A stretch of DNA of 51,001 nucleotides. It comes from JAHDFB01 sp964607315. GTDB lineage: Bacteria; Bacteroidota; Bacteroidia; Chitinophagales; Saprospiraceae. The DNA is taken from the NCBI GenBank assembly GCA_964607315.1, contig CAZSKA010000002.1, positions 1 through 51,001 on the forward strand, given 5' to 3'. Below are positions 26,076 to 34,772 of this stretch, one piece after another. Below the pieces are notes generated by a model. It searched no databases. It saw nothing but the letters and a program-made list of their open reading frames with translations, and was not told where the DNA came from. Position 1 is the first letter of the stretch. Every line of letters begins with the position of its first letter. The position numbers and the translations under genes were made by a program.

Positions 26076-27707
26076 TTGAAAAAAGGACTAGCGTTTTTCA
26101 TTTTCCTTGCTTTACAACTATCAACTCTTACTTCCGCCAACGCGCAATCCGCGGCAGGTTCCTCGAAAGGTTTTATTATCGGCTTAATCGTCTTAGGAGT
26201 TATATTGTTAATATGGGCAATCATTACGATCACTGATAATCTTCTTCAGATAGAAGCAGGTAAAGCTGGGATTGATACTTCGAAAGAGAATATGGGTTTA
26301 TTCCCTAGCCTTAGTAGTATGTTTTCTGGTAAAGCTCCGGCTTACGCCCAAAACCATCATTACGTGCGCCTTAAAAAAGGTTATGATCTAAAGCTTGAAG
26401 GAGAAGCTGAATCTTTAGGGGGTTTGAACAGTAATGTTACTAGATTTTCTGTAAGTCCATATGATTTTAGAGGCATTTCGCCAATTCCAAAGGTGACTGT
26501 CGAAATAGGGGATGAAGTACAAGCAGGTGATGTAATCTTTTTCGATAAGAAAAATCCAGACGTTAAATATACTGCTCCAGTTTCAGGAGAAGTTGTTGAT
26601 ATTCAAAGAGGTGCTAAACGTTCCATTTCGAATGTTATAATTTTAGCAGATAAAGATCAAAAACATAGAAACTTTGATGTACCAAGCCTAGATTCTTCTC
26701 GTGAAGAATTAGTTGACTTTTTACAAGCTTCTGGTGCATGGTCACTTTTTAATCAAAGACCTTTTGATATTATCCCTTCTACAACAGATGTTCCTAGGGA
26801 TATTTTTATTTCGACTTTTGATACAGCTCCTTTAGCACCTAAAACAGACGTTATGCTTAAAGGAAATGAAGAAGCATTCAAATATGGAGTAAACGTTCTA
26901 GCAAAATTAACTTCTGGAAAAGTGCATTTAGGTTTGGACGGAAAGTCCACTCCAAATCCTACTTTTACTAGTATTGAAAACGCAGAAATTCACTTTTTCT
27001 CAGGTGCTCACCCTGCAGGAAATGTAGGAATTCAAATTCATCACATTAACCCTATTAAGGTAAGTAATGATATGGTTTGGACAGTTGATTTTCAGGATGT
27101 AATTATACTTGGAAGATTGTTTAAAGATGGAGTTTATAACACGAAAAAAGTAGTTGCCATTACTGGTGCTGAGATTAATGAACCAAAATATGTGGAAACA
27201 TTCACTGGAGCAAATATTGGTGAACTTGTTAAAGATAATTTAGCGAATGACCACATAAGAATAATTGCTGGTGATGTTTTTTCAGGTGATAAAAAACAAG
27301 CTGATGATTTTATCGGATTTTCTGATAATCAAATTACTGTAGTAGAAGAAGGAGATAATTACGAATTATTCGGTTGGTTATTACCAATTGCGCCACGTCC
27401 TTCTGTCTCTAATACCTTTCCTAATTTCTTATTCCCTAACTACAAGTTCAAAGCTGATACAAATACTCACGGTGAAAAAAGAGCTTTTGTGGTTACTGGA
27501 CAATATGAGAAAGTATTGCCTATGGATATTTACCCACAGGCTCTTATGAAGTCAATTTTAACACAAGATATGGAACGTATGGAAGGTTTAGGAATTGCAG
27601 AATTATCAGAAGAAGATATTGCAATTTGCGAATTTGTGTGTACTTCTAAAACCCCAATGCAAGAAATTTTACGTGAAGGTCTTGACCTTGTAAGAGAACA
27701 ACTTTAA
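26076..27707 (+). CDS. nqrA: Na+-translocating NADH:quinone reductase subunit A with membrane-anchoring N-terminal extension
   Basis: 543 residues from a TTG start, against about 450 in typical NqrA. The conserved NqrA body begins near residue 97 (YVRLKKGYDLKLEGEAE) and includes SPYDFRGISPIPKVTVEIGD and YTAPVSGEVVDIQRG. Residues 1-25 resemble a cleavable signal peptide, and residues 32-54 form a strong transmembrane helix followed by DNLLQIEAGKAGIDTSKEN. NqrA is normally a peripheral cytoplasmic subunit, so a built-in membrane anchor is unusual. The open frame upstream of the core is uninterrupted and preceded by a -7 element, which argues that the extension is translated. It is the first of six nqr genes. 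Confidence 0.9.
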   Translation: MKKGLAFFIFLALQLSTLTSANAQSAAGSSKGFIIGLIVLGVILLIWAIITITDNLLQIEAGKAGIDTSKENMGLFPSLSSMFSGKAPAYAQNHHYVRLKKGYDLKLEGEAESLGGLNSNVTRFSVSPYDFRGISPIPKVTVEIGDEVQAGDVIFFDKKNPDVKYTAPVSGEVVDIQRGAKRSISNVIILADKDQKHRNFDVPSLDSSREELVDFLQASGAWSLFNQRPFDIIPSTTDVPRDIFISTFDTAPLAPKTDVMLKGNEEAFKYGVNVLAKLTSGKVHLGLDGKSTPNPTFTSIENAEIHFFSGAHPAGNVGIQIHHINPIKVSNDMVWTVDFQDVIILGRLFKDGVYNTKKVVAITGAEINEPKYVETFTGANIGELVKDNLANDHIRIIAGDVFSGDKKQADDFIGFSDNQITVVEEGDNYELFGWLLPIAPRPSVSNTFPNFLFPNYKFKADTNTHGEKRAFVVTGQYEKVLPMDIYPQALMKSILTQDMERMEGLGIAELSEEDIAICEFVCTSKTPMQEILREGLDLVREQL

Positions 27708-27726
27708 AAAGATAATAACATTATAA

Positions 27727-28977
27727 ATGGGATTAATTGATATATTCAAGAAAATAGAACCAGACAAAAAGAAACGTCCGGTCATGCATACACTTTACGA
27801 TGCTGTTTTCACTTTTGCTTTTGCACCTAATGAAGTTACTAGTGGTAAAGGAGTCCATGTCAGAGATGGAATGGACCTCAAAAGAACAATGATTCACGTT
27901 GTTTTGCCTCTAGGAATTCTAGTTTTACTAGGTGCATTTAATATAGGTCATCAACATTTCGTAGCACAAGGTGCTTATAATGGAATTGTAGAAGGATTAG
28001 GTCTTAAGCTAATCTATGGACTTATAAAGTTATTACCTCTAGTTATAGTTGCAAATGTTGTTGGTCTAGGAATAGAAATTATAACTGCAGCTAAAAAAGG
28101 ACACGCCGTAGAGGAAGGATTTATAGTTTCAGGGGCTTTGATTCCTCTAATTATGCCACCTGATTTACCTTTATGGATTCTTGCAGTTTCTGTTGCATTT
28201 GCTGTAATCATTGGTAAAGAAGCTTTTGGTGGTACAGGTATGAATATATGGAATATCGCTTTATTATCAAGAGTATTTGTATTCTTTGCTTACCCTACTA
28301 CTATCGCTGGTGATGATGTTTGGGTGGCAGGATATGAAAAATTAGCTCCTGGAGGATCAACAGACTATGGCTTTTTTATTAATAAAGTAGTAAATCCACT
28401 TTTGGAACTTGTGGGCTCTGCCAAATTTGAAGCAGCCCAAGTCATAGATGGGTTCAGTGGAGCAACCCCTTTAAGCTTAGCGGCTAAAGGAGGATGGGAA
28501 GCAGTAGTTTCTCAATACAGTGAAGCTCAAATGTTTTGGGGAATGATTCCAGGTTCAAATGGAGAAATGTTCAAACCACTAATTATAATTGGTGCTGTAT
28601 TCCTAATTGCTACAGGAATCGCTTCATGGAGAATAATGCTAAGTATGTTTTTAGGAGCTGCTGTAACAGCAATGTTCTTAAACTTATGGGGTGCTTCTCC
28701 TATGATGAATGTCCCTTGGTTCTATCAGTTTTATATGGGTTCTTTCTTATTTGCTATGGCATTTATGGCAACTGATCCTGTAACAGCGTCAAGTACCAAT
28801 ACTGGAAAATGGATATACGGTTTGATTGTAGGATCCGTCGGTATGATTATACGGGCGATAAACCCTGCTTATCCAGAAGGATGGATGCTTTCAATTTTAT
28901 TTGCTAACACTTTCGCTGCAACTATAGATCACTATGTTGTTCAAGCGAATATTACTAAAAGATTAAAACGTGCGTAA
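27727..28977 (+). CDS. nqrB: Na+-NQR subunit B
   Basis: 416 residues with about ten transmembrane helices. The covalent FMN site is T247 in the SGATPLS motif (FSGATPLSLAA). NqrB also binds riboflavin, forms part of the sodium path, and receives electrons near the quinone site. The N-terminal DLKRTMIHVVLPLGI and C-terminal AFMATDPVTASSTNTGKW segments are family hallmarks. It starts 19 bases after nqrA and its 3' end overlaps the nqrC start by 8 bases. Confidence 0.96.
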   Translation: MGLIDIFKKIEPDKKKRPVMHTLYDAVFTFAFAPNEVTSGKGVHVRDGMDLKRTMIHVVLPLGILVLLGAFNIGHQHFVAQGAYNGIVEGLGLKLIYGLIKLLPLVIVANVVGLGIEIITAAKKGHAVEEGFIVSGALIPLIMPPDLPLWILAVSVAFAVIIGKEAFGGTGMNIWNIALLSRVFVFFAYPTTIAGDDVWVAGYEKLAPGGSTDYGFFINKVVNPLLELVGSAKFEAAQVIDGFSGATPLSLAAKGGWEAVVSQYSEAQMFWGMIPGSNGEMFKPLIIIGAVFLIATGIASWRIMLSMFLGAAVTAMFLNLWGASPMMNVPWFYQFYMGSFLFAMAFMATDPVTASSTNTGKWIYGLIVGSVGMIIRAINPAYPEGWMLSILFANTFAATIDHYVVQANITKRLKRA

Positions 28978-29716
28978 CGATACATTAAAAGTTCTTCTTT
29001 TTGTTTTTGCAATGACAACCATTGTTGCACTTGTACTTGCAGGACTGTTTTTTTCTACCGCAGATCTTGTAAAAAAGAACGAAGAAGTCTATAATAAAAG
29101 AGCTACTCTTTCAGCTGTAGCATCTAAATTAGGGAAACCTCTGGAAGAAATTTCAGATGACGAACTCCTTGATATTTTTAATACCCAAGTTGTTCAAAAG
29201 GTAGTTGATAGTCATGGAAATCCTATGGATGAAGCTGCTGTTAATGGCCTTGGATATGGAGGTGGAACAGCTGAGTATGTTGATATGGCTAAAGAAAAGA
29301 AAAAGCCTGTTGCAGACAGAGCATGGCCTATTTATGAATTTACTTCTTCTGAAAAAGAAAAGTTTTACATATTAGTGATAAGAGGAAATGGACTATGGGA
29401 TGAAATTTGGGGATATGTCGCTTTAGAAGATGATGCAAAGACTATTGCAGGTGTTGCTTTTGATCATAAACAAGAAACTCCTGGTCTTGGTGCTGAAATT
29501 AAAGATAGTAAGGCTTTCCAAGAACAATTTGTTGGAACTTCTATCTGGAAAAATGATATGTATCAAGGAATTTATGTCAGAAAAGGTGGCTCTAAAGATA
29601 AGACTTACGAAGTAGATGGTCTTACAGGTGCAACTATAACCGCTGACGGTGTAACAGACATGTTTGAAATAGGTATTAAGGCATACGGCCCTTACCTGAG
29701 CAAACTGGCTAATTAA
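28970..29716 (+). CDS. nqrC: Na+-NQR subunit C (FMN-binding)
   Basis: 248 residues from a GTG overlapping nqrB. One N-terminal membrane helix (about 7-27) is followed by a periplasmic FMN-binding domain. The flavinylation motif is DGLTGATITADGV with T222 as the covalent FMN attachment residue, and HKQETPGLGAEI is conserved. Modification requires ApbE, which is not in this window. It passes electrons between the membrane [2Fe-2S] centre of NqrDE and NqrB. Confidence 0.96.
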   Translation: MRNDTLKVLLFVFAMTTIVALVLAGLFFSTADLVKKNEEVYNKRATLSAVASKLGKPLEEISDDELLDIFNTQVVQKVVDSHGNPMDEAAVNGLGYGGGTAEYVDMAKEKKKPVADRAWPIYEFTSSEKEKFYILVIRGNGLWDEIWGYVALEDDAKTIAGVAFDHKQETPGLGAEIKDSKAFQEQFVGTSIWKNDMYQGIYVRKGGSKDKTYEVDGLTGATITADGVTDMFEIGIKAYGPYLSKLAN

Positions 29717-29752
29717 AGGAAACTAATTATTTAGTATATAAAAAAATTAAAA

Positions 29753-30451
29753 ATGGCAGATACAGCTGCAGTTGCTAAAAAAGAAGCAACGTTTAGTTTT
29801 GGAAAAAAAGAAAGGAAGTTAATAACTGATCCTTTGAACGATAACAATCCTATTACAGTACAAGTATTAGGTATTTGTTCGGCTTTAGCCGTTACTACGC
29901 TTTTTGAAAAAGCATTTGTAATGTCTATTGCTGTTGTTTTTGTATGTATGTTTTCTAGCTTGTTCACTTCTCTTTTAAGGAATTCTATTCCTAAACAAGT
30001 GAGAATGATCGTTCAGTTAGTAATCATTGCATCCCTTGTAACAGTAGTAGAATTAATGCTAAAAGCTTATGCTTATCCTATGTATAAAGAACTATCAGTT
30101 TTCATCGGTTTGATTATCACAAACTGTATTGTGATGGGTCGACTAGAAGCATTCGCCATGGCTAATTCGCCGTGGAAGTCTATGCTAGATGGAATAGGAA
30201 ATGGAATAGGTTATGGTGTAATTTTATTGATGGTTGCTGCAATAAGAGAAATCTTCGGTAAAGGTTCTATCTATGGAATTAAATTAATAGGTAATACAGA
30301 AGAATTCTTTATTAACACAAACACCAGTTGGCTTTTTGGATGGTATGAACCGAATAACTTAATGGTTTTATTCCCATCTGCAATGTTTGTAATTGGTGGT
30401 TTAATCTGGGCTCATAGAGCATGGAATAAGAAACTTGTAGATATTTCGTAA
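29753..30451 (+). CDS. nqrD: Na+-NQR subunit D
   Basis: 232 residues with six membrane helices and the Rnf/Nqr family segments LGICSALAVTTLFEKAF and FIGLIITNCIVMGRLEAFAM; the cysteine in TNCIVMGR is one of the ligands of the intramembrane [2Fe-2S] cluster shared with NqrE. The C-terminal part has NNLMVLFPSAMFVIGGLIWAHR. It lies between nqrC and nqrE with 34-36-base gaps on each side. Confidence 0.95.
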   Translation: MADTAAVAKKEATFSFGKKERKLITDPLNDNNPITVQVLGICSALAVTTLFEKAFVMSIAVVFVCMFSSLFTSLLRNSIPKQVRMIVQLVIIASLVTVVELMLKAYAYPMYKELSVFIGLIITNCIVMGRLEAFAMANSPWKSMLDGIGNGIGYGVILLMVAAIREIFGKGSIYGIKLIGNTEEFFINTNTSWLFGWYEPNNLMVLFPSAMFVIGGLIWAHRAWNKKLVDIS

Positions 30452-30485
30452 ACACCATTTTAATAAAAAAGAAAATAAATAGATA

Positions 30486-31088
30486 ATGCCTGAATTAGCT
30501 AATATATTTATAAAATCCGCCTTCATAGAAAACTTAGCACTTTCTTATTTCTTAGGAATGTGTTCATTTCTTGCGGTTTCCAAAAGTGTAAAAACAGCAT
30601 TTGGACTTGGTCTTGCTGTAATTTTCGTACTGGGAATTACAATGCCTATAAATTGGTTGATTAATACCTATATACTAAGTGATACTGGAGTATTTGGTCA
30701 AGATTTTACCTTCCTAAGATTAATTTTATTCATAGCGGTAATAGCTTCTATGGTGCAACTAGTAGAAATGGTCGTAGAGAAATTCTCTCCATCTCTTTAT
30801 AATGCACTTGGAATCTTCTTACCGCTTATAACTGTAAATTGTGCCATTTTAGGTGGTTCTTTATTTATGGTTTCTAAAGAATATAATTTCGCTGAATCGG
30901 TATCTTTTGGATTAGGTGGCGGTTTTGGTTGGTTTGTCGCAATTGTGGCTATTGCAGCTATTCGTGAGAAAATCAAGTATTCTGCTGTTCCTCCTGCTTT
31001 ACGTGGTTTAGGTATGGCATTTATGTTAACCGGTCTTATGGGTCTTGCTTTTATGGGGCTTATGGGAATCGACCTTTCATCATTTTAA
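30486..31088 (+). CDS. nqrE: Na+-NQR subunit E
   Basis: 200 residues, six membrane helices. FIENLALSYFLGMCSFLAVSK and LPLITVNCAILGGSLFM carry the two conserved cysteines that, with those of NqrD, hold the intramembrane [2Fe-2S] centre. Inverted topology relative to NqrD is typical. It starts 34 bases after nqrD and is followed 13 bases later by nqrF. Confidence 0.95.
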   Translation: MPELANIFIKSAFIENLALSYFLGMCSFLAVSKSVKTAFGLGLAVIFVLGITMPINWLINTYILSDTGVFGQDFTFLRLILFIAVIASMVQLVEMVVEKFSPSLYNALGIFLPLITVNCAILGGSLFMVSKEYNFAESVSFGLGGGFGWFVAIVAIAAIREKIKYSAVPPALRGLGMAFMLTGLMGLAFMGLMGIDLSSF

Positions 31089-31101
31089 AATTTTTAATTA
31101 G

Positions 31102-32433
31102 ATGATTATTTCAATGTTTTTCATGTCTGCTGTAGGGTCTGTAGTACTCTCAGTAATCATATTCAGCATACTAATTTTAGCTTTATCTTTAATGCTAATT
31201 TATGCTCGATTAAAATTAGTACCTCAAGGCGATGTAAAAATTATCGTGAACGGAGATACTGAAAATCCTATGGTTGTTCAACCTGGTTCTACACTTTTAT
31301 CAGCGCTTTCTGATAAAAACATCTTCTTACCTTCTGCTTGTGGTGGTGGTGGAACTTGTGCTATGTGTGAATGTCACGTTGATAAAGGTGGGGGAGAAAC
31401 TCTTCCTACTGAACTTAACCACATGACTAAGAAAGAAGCAGCTGAAGGCCTTCGTCTTGCATGCCAAGTGAAAGTAAGAGAAGATATGGAAATTAGAATT
31501 CCAGAAGAAATCTTCGGTATCAAGAAATGGGAATGTGAAGTTATTTCAAATTATAACGTTGCAACATTTATAAAAGAATTTATTGTAAAACTTCCTGAAG
31601 GCGAAACGTTAGATTTTGAAGCCGGTGGATATATCCAAGTAGACGTTCCTGAAACAACAGTGAACTTCAAAGACATGGATATTACTGCTCACCCGAAGTA
31701 TCATGATACTCCTGATAAATTCCAAAAAGATTGGGATAAATTTAATCTTTGGCCACTTAAAATGGTGAACGACGAAGAAGTATTTAGAGCTTATTCTATG
31801 TCAAATCACCCAGCTGAAGGAAATATTGTTTCTTTGACAATTCGTATAGCAACTCCGCCTTGGGATAGAGCTAAAAATGACTGGATGGATGTAAATCCTG
31901 GTATCTGCTCTTCTTTTGTGTTTAGTTGTAAGCCTGGAGATAAAGTAACAATCTCTGGTCCTTATGGTGAATTCTTTATTAAAGAGACTGAAGCTGAAAT
32001 GTTATATGTTGGAGGTGGAGCTGGAATGGCGCCTATGCGTTCTCACCTATATCACTTATTCCACACATTAAAAACTGGCCGTAAAGTAACTTTCTTCTAT
32101 GGCGGTCGTACAAAACAAGAATTATTCTACGTTGAAGAATTTAGAGAAATAGAAAAACAATTCCCTAACTTCACTTTCGCGATAGCATTAGATAATCCTC
32201 TTCCTGAAGATAACTGGGTATTAAAGAAAGATCTTAAAGATCCTGAAGGTGATGGTTTCAAAGGATATGTTCACCAAGTAGTAATTGATGAGTTCTTAAG
32301 TAAGCATGAAGCTCCTGAAGAATTAGAATTATACTTCTGTGGACCTCCTATGATGAATCAATCTGTTATCAAAATGGCTGATGACTGGGGAATCCCTGAA
32401 GAGAATGTAGCTTTTGATGACTTTGGAGGATAA
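31102..32433 (+). CDS. nqrF: Na+-NQR subunit F (NADH dehydrogenase, FAD and [2Fe-2S])
   Basis: 443 residues. An N-terminal membrane helix (about 12-36) is followed by a plant-type ferredoxin domain with C80, C86, C89 and C121 (CX5CX2C...C). An FAD-binding domain (FRAYSMSNHPAEGN, RxYSxxN type) and an NADH-binding domain (YVGGGAGMAPMRSHLYH, and ELYFCGPPMMNQSV at the C-terminus) complete it. It is the electron entry point: NADH to FAD to the iron-sulfur centre. The last gene of the operon, followed by a strong intrinsic terminator. Confidence 0.96.
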   Translation: MIISMFFMSAVGSVVLSVIIFSILILALSLMLIYARLKLVPQGDVKIIVNGDTENPMVVQPGSTLLSALSDKNIFLPSACGGGGTCAMCECHVDKGGGETLPTELNHMTKKEAAEGLRLACQVKVREDMEIRIPEEIFGIKKWECEVISNYNVATFIKEFIVKLPEGETLDFEAGGYIQVDVPETTVNFKDMDITAHPKYHDTPDKFQKDWDKFNLWPLKMVNDEEVFRAYSMSNHPAEGNIVSLTIRIATPPWDRAKNDWMDVNPGICSSFVFSCKPGDKVTISGPYGEFFIKETEAEMLYVGGGAGMAPMRSHLYHLFHTLKTGRKVTFFYGGRTKQELFYVEEFREIEKQFPNFTFAIALDNPLPEDNWVLKKDLKDPEGDGFKGYVHQVVIDEFLSKHEAPEELELYFCGPPMMNQSVIKMADDWGIPEENVAFDDFGG

Positions 32434-32467
32434 TATATTATAAACCATTTATCATAAACAATATACT

Positions 32468-32501
32468 AAAGGCTTCGTGAATATTCACGAAGCCTTTTTT
32501 T
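32468..32501 (+). terminator. intrinsic terminator of the nqr operon
   Basis: A long perfect stem AAAGGCTTCGTGA / TCACGAAGCCTTT with a 4-base loop runs directly into a T tract, 35 bases after the nqrF stop. The stem is A-T symmetrical at its base, so it might also stop opposite-strand transcription. Confidence 0.93.
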
Positions 32502-33256
32502 ACCCACCTTATGTTATAGAACTTTATAATGCCTGGCTGACAATCGAAACTTTGGAAGATAGAAGAACTGAAATGCCAAAGAAATATTACCTATTTAAGG
32601 TTAGAATGAGGTAATAGATTTGGAAAGTGAAAAGTCATTCTACAAGGCAGAAATTTATTGCTTAACCTTTGTTGCGGAATCAATTTCTAACGAAGTAGAA
32701 TGGGTTTTGATCCCAATATATGCCTTATTTTAGTCTTAAATTGGCATAACAACTTTTGTGAATGGATAGGTAGTCACCATTAACGCCTTTAACGTCACAA
32801 GTAATAGCGAATGAACAAAAGGTGGTGTAGCATTTATTTGGAAGGTATTCAAGATCGTAATACCAATTTAATTTCAAAATGTCGTATAAAATTTTGATAC
32901 TTAATTTTTCTAGTTCGAGTTAAAAAACGTAGGCATAACAGTAGTTACGGCGAGGCTTTTTAAGGAAGAAATTGAAAGATTAAGTAAAAAGAAATGCGAC
33001 ATTATGGAGTTAAATTGGTATAGTAGATTTTCTATTGCATAACGCAGGTTTAATATTCATGTTATTTTTTTAAGATTTCACCCGCTTTCTCGTTAAATTG
33101 CTATTAATGTTTTTTAAAATTGAAACAAGAATTCTAAAGCCTTCGTATATTTCATTAATACATCTCATTTTCTTTTTATAATTTTGGGACATTCCTTGGT
33201 TTATGTTTAAACCATTTGTCATAGAATAGATTATACCCAAACTAAAACAGACAGAT
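32502..33256. other. 755-bp gene-free stretch between nqrF terminator and lipoprotein gene
   Basis: No convincing coding frame on either strand; the only open frame (reverse strand, 33070-33294) lacks any recognisable motif and overlaps the lipoprotein start. The stretch holds a MITE-like palindromic element at 32859-33022. The left part (32502-32850) shows only scattered short inverted words such as ATGCCAA/TTGGCAT, possibly a decayed older element. Confidence 0.6.
32859..33022. repeat. MITE-like palindromic element, copy 1 (~164 bp)
   Basis: Terminal inverted repeats of 26 bases (32859-32884 and 32997-33022) match at 22 positions, with the outer block ATACCAATTTAA / TTAAATTGGTAT exact. The interior is itself palindromic: TTAATTTTTC pairs with GAAAGATTAA-like sequence, and a central hairpin is built on AAAACGTAGGC...GGCTTTT around GCATAAC/GTTAC. 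The same interior and ends recur at 34608-34772. No transposase is present, so it is a non-autonomous repeat. Confidence 0.8.
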
Positions 33257-33787
33257 ATGAAACAATTACTCTTTTTAGCAGCATTAATCGCCACAATAGC
33301 TTCGTGCAGCCCAAGGTTGACTCCTTTTACAGCTAACCTTCGTAATGAATACCAATGGTCTGAAAAAGATCTAAAAAAGATTCAATTTTATCTGTCTGAA
33401 GAAATCGTTCTGTGGAGAGAAATTCGCGATGGTGATGCCAAAATAGATGATGGTGCAATCAAAATTCGTAATGGTAAGAAAGTTGAAGAAATAAGATTTC
33501 CTAAAAGAACTCCTGGTGTATTCATAGTCGAACCCAAAACCAACAACTTTGGTATTGCTTTCGAAAATGGAAATAGTAAATACCTAATGTTTGGACCAAG
33601 CAAAAAAAGAGCCGATTTTGTTCTCCTTGCTGCCGATTGGAAAAAAGATATCGGTAGAATTTCTTATGGAGATAGAATCTATTATACAACAGATGAAAGT
33701 GCCTTTGCAAGATTAATGGTAGATCTTCGTTCAGCTCAAAAATTATCCGTTAAAAGAAAGACGGTAGAAGGACGTAAAATTAAATAA
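33257..33787 (+). CDS. small lipoprotein of unknown function
   Basis: 176 residues with a lipoprotein signal (MKQLLFLAALIATIASC; lipid-attachment C17). The mature part is mostly beta-strand prone and basic at the C-terminus (KRKTVEGRKIK). The pattern WSEKDLKKIQFYLSEEIVLWRE is seen in uncharacterised Bacteroidota lipoproteins, but I cannot name a family. The glycosylase gene begins three bases after its stop, so the two probably share a message. Confidence 0.75.
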   Translation: MKQLLFLAALIATIASCSPRLTPFTANLRNEYQWSEKDLKKIQFYLSEEIVLWREIRDGDAKIDDGAIKIRNGKKVEEIRFPKRTPGVFIVEPKTNNFGIAFENGNSKYLMFGPSKKRADFVLLAADWKKDIGRISYGDRIYYTTDESAFARLMVDLRSAQKLSVKRKTVEGRKIK

Positions 33788-33789
33788 AC

Positions 33790-34416
33790 TTGCTACCACA
33801 AAATTTCTATTTAAAAGGTGATGTTTTAGACATATCTAGGAACCTATTAGGTAAAAAGATTTGCTCTACTATTGGAGATGGATTCACCTCTGGTATCATC
33901 GTAGAAACGGAAGCGTATAGAGGTAAAGATGACAAAGCATGTCACGCTTTTGGAGGTAAGAAGACTCCTAGATCTCTAACTATGTTCATGCCTGGAGGAT
34001 TTGCATATGTCTACATGTGCTATGGTATTCATCCTCTTTTCAATATCGTCACTGGAAATAAAGACGAAGCGGAAGTCGTGCTTATTCGAGCAATCCAACC
34101 TTTAGATGGAATTGATGTCATGCAAAAACGTAGAAAACAAACAAAGGTTAAAGTCCTGTGTAATGGACCAGGTAAACTAACTCAAGCTCTCGGAATTTCT
34201 AAGTCACAAAATGAAATACCTCTATTTGATAAATCTTCAGATCTTTGGCTAGAAGATCATCTTGATGTAACTAAAAATGATATTATATCTGGTCCTAGAG
34301 TAGGACTTACCACCGCTGAAGAATGTATGAATTGGCCTTGGCGTTTTAGAATTAAGGATAATCCCTATCCTTCAAAACCAAATCATGTATTCTATGAAGG
34401 ATTTCCTCCCGCATAA
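33790..34416 (+). CDS. mpg: 3-methyladenine DNA glycosylase (AAG/Mpg family)
   Basis: 208 residues from a TTG start two bases after the lipoprotein stop. AAG motifs: IIVETEAYRGKDDKACHAFGGKKT with the catalytic glutamate, FAYVYMCYGIHPLFNIVTG carrying the DNA-intercalating tyrosine region, and CNGPGKLTQALGI. It removes alkylated and deaminated purines from DNA. Length is usual for the bacterial enzyme. The TTG start is supported by the alignment of LPQNFYLKGDVLDISRNLLGK with the family N-terminus. Confidence 0.95.
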   Translation: MLPQNFYLKGDVLDISRNLLGKKICSTIGDGFTSGIIVETEAYRGKDDKACHAFGGKKTPRSLTMFMPGGFAYVYMCYGIHPLFNIVTGNKDEAEVVLIRAIQPLDGIDVMQKRRKQTKVKVLCNGPGKLTQALGISKSQNEIPLFDKSSDLWLEDHLDVTKNDIISGPRVGLTTAEECMNWPWRFRIKDNPYPSKPNHVFYEGFPPA

Positions 34417-34424
34417 AAAAAACC

Positions 34425-34511
34425 CTTAATCTAAAATAGATTAAGAGTCTTTATAGGTTACATGAGCACAACTTAGGTTAATAATGTTTTGTTCTACTGC
34501 TCATGTTTTTT
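34425..34511 (+). terminator. stacked hairpins and terminator after mpg
   Basis: A first stem CTTAATCT/AGATTAAG (34425-34432 and 34438-34445) follows the stop closely. A second, ACATGAGCA/TGCTCATGT (34460-34468 and 34498-34506), runs into six T residues and has a 29-base loop. A third perfect stem ACCATAT/ATATGGT lies at 34514-34531. The first two can end transcription; three consecutive hairpins might instead be a small structured RNA. Confidence 0.65.
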
Positions 34512-34607
34512 GAACCATATAAGAATATGGTACGAAGTTAAAAATTGACATACTCATGTTGTGTTAAATTGATACGTAGCTTCACGAGACTTATCTCTTT
34601 TTTAAAA

Positions 34608-34772
34608 TAATACAAATTTAGCTTGATAATGCTGCATTAGATTTTACTATTTAATTTTTCTTTGTCGATCCAAAAAAAGTAGGCATAACCATAGTTATGT
34701 CGAGGCTTTTTGGGGAAGAGAAAGAGGAATTAAGTAAAAATATATGCTTCATTTTCGAGTTAAATTTGTATA
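34608..34772. repeat. MITE-like palindromic element, copy 2 (~165 bp)
   Basis: Ends AATACAAATTTA (34609-34620) and TAAATTTGTATA (34761-34772) are inverted. The central part, with AGGCATAAC then ATAGTTATG and TCGAGGCTTTTTGGGGAAGAG, is clearly the same as in copy 1 at 32859-33022; TTAATTTTTC and GAATTAAGTAAAAA flank it in both. The right end overlaps the 3' end of the SPOR gene on the reverse strand and supplies its stop codon. Confidence 0.8.

Noticed and set aside
32573..32752. Possible third, decayed MITE-like copy (ATGCCAA ... TTGGCAT, with TTAAATTGGCATAAC similar to the element ends)
   Set aside because: Only about ten of sixteen end positions agree and the core hairpin AGGCATAAC/CGAGGCTTTTT is absent; chance in AT-rich DNA is not excluded.
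33070..33294. Reverse-strand open frame of 74 codons
   Set aside because: No motif, poor start, overlaps the lipoprotein start and the Bacteroidota codon pattern is not followed.
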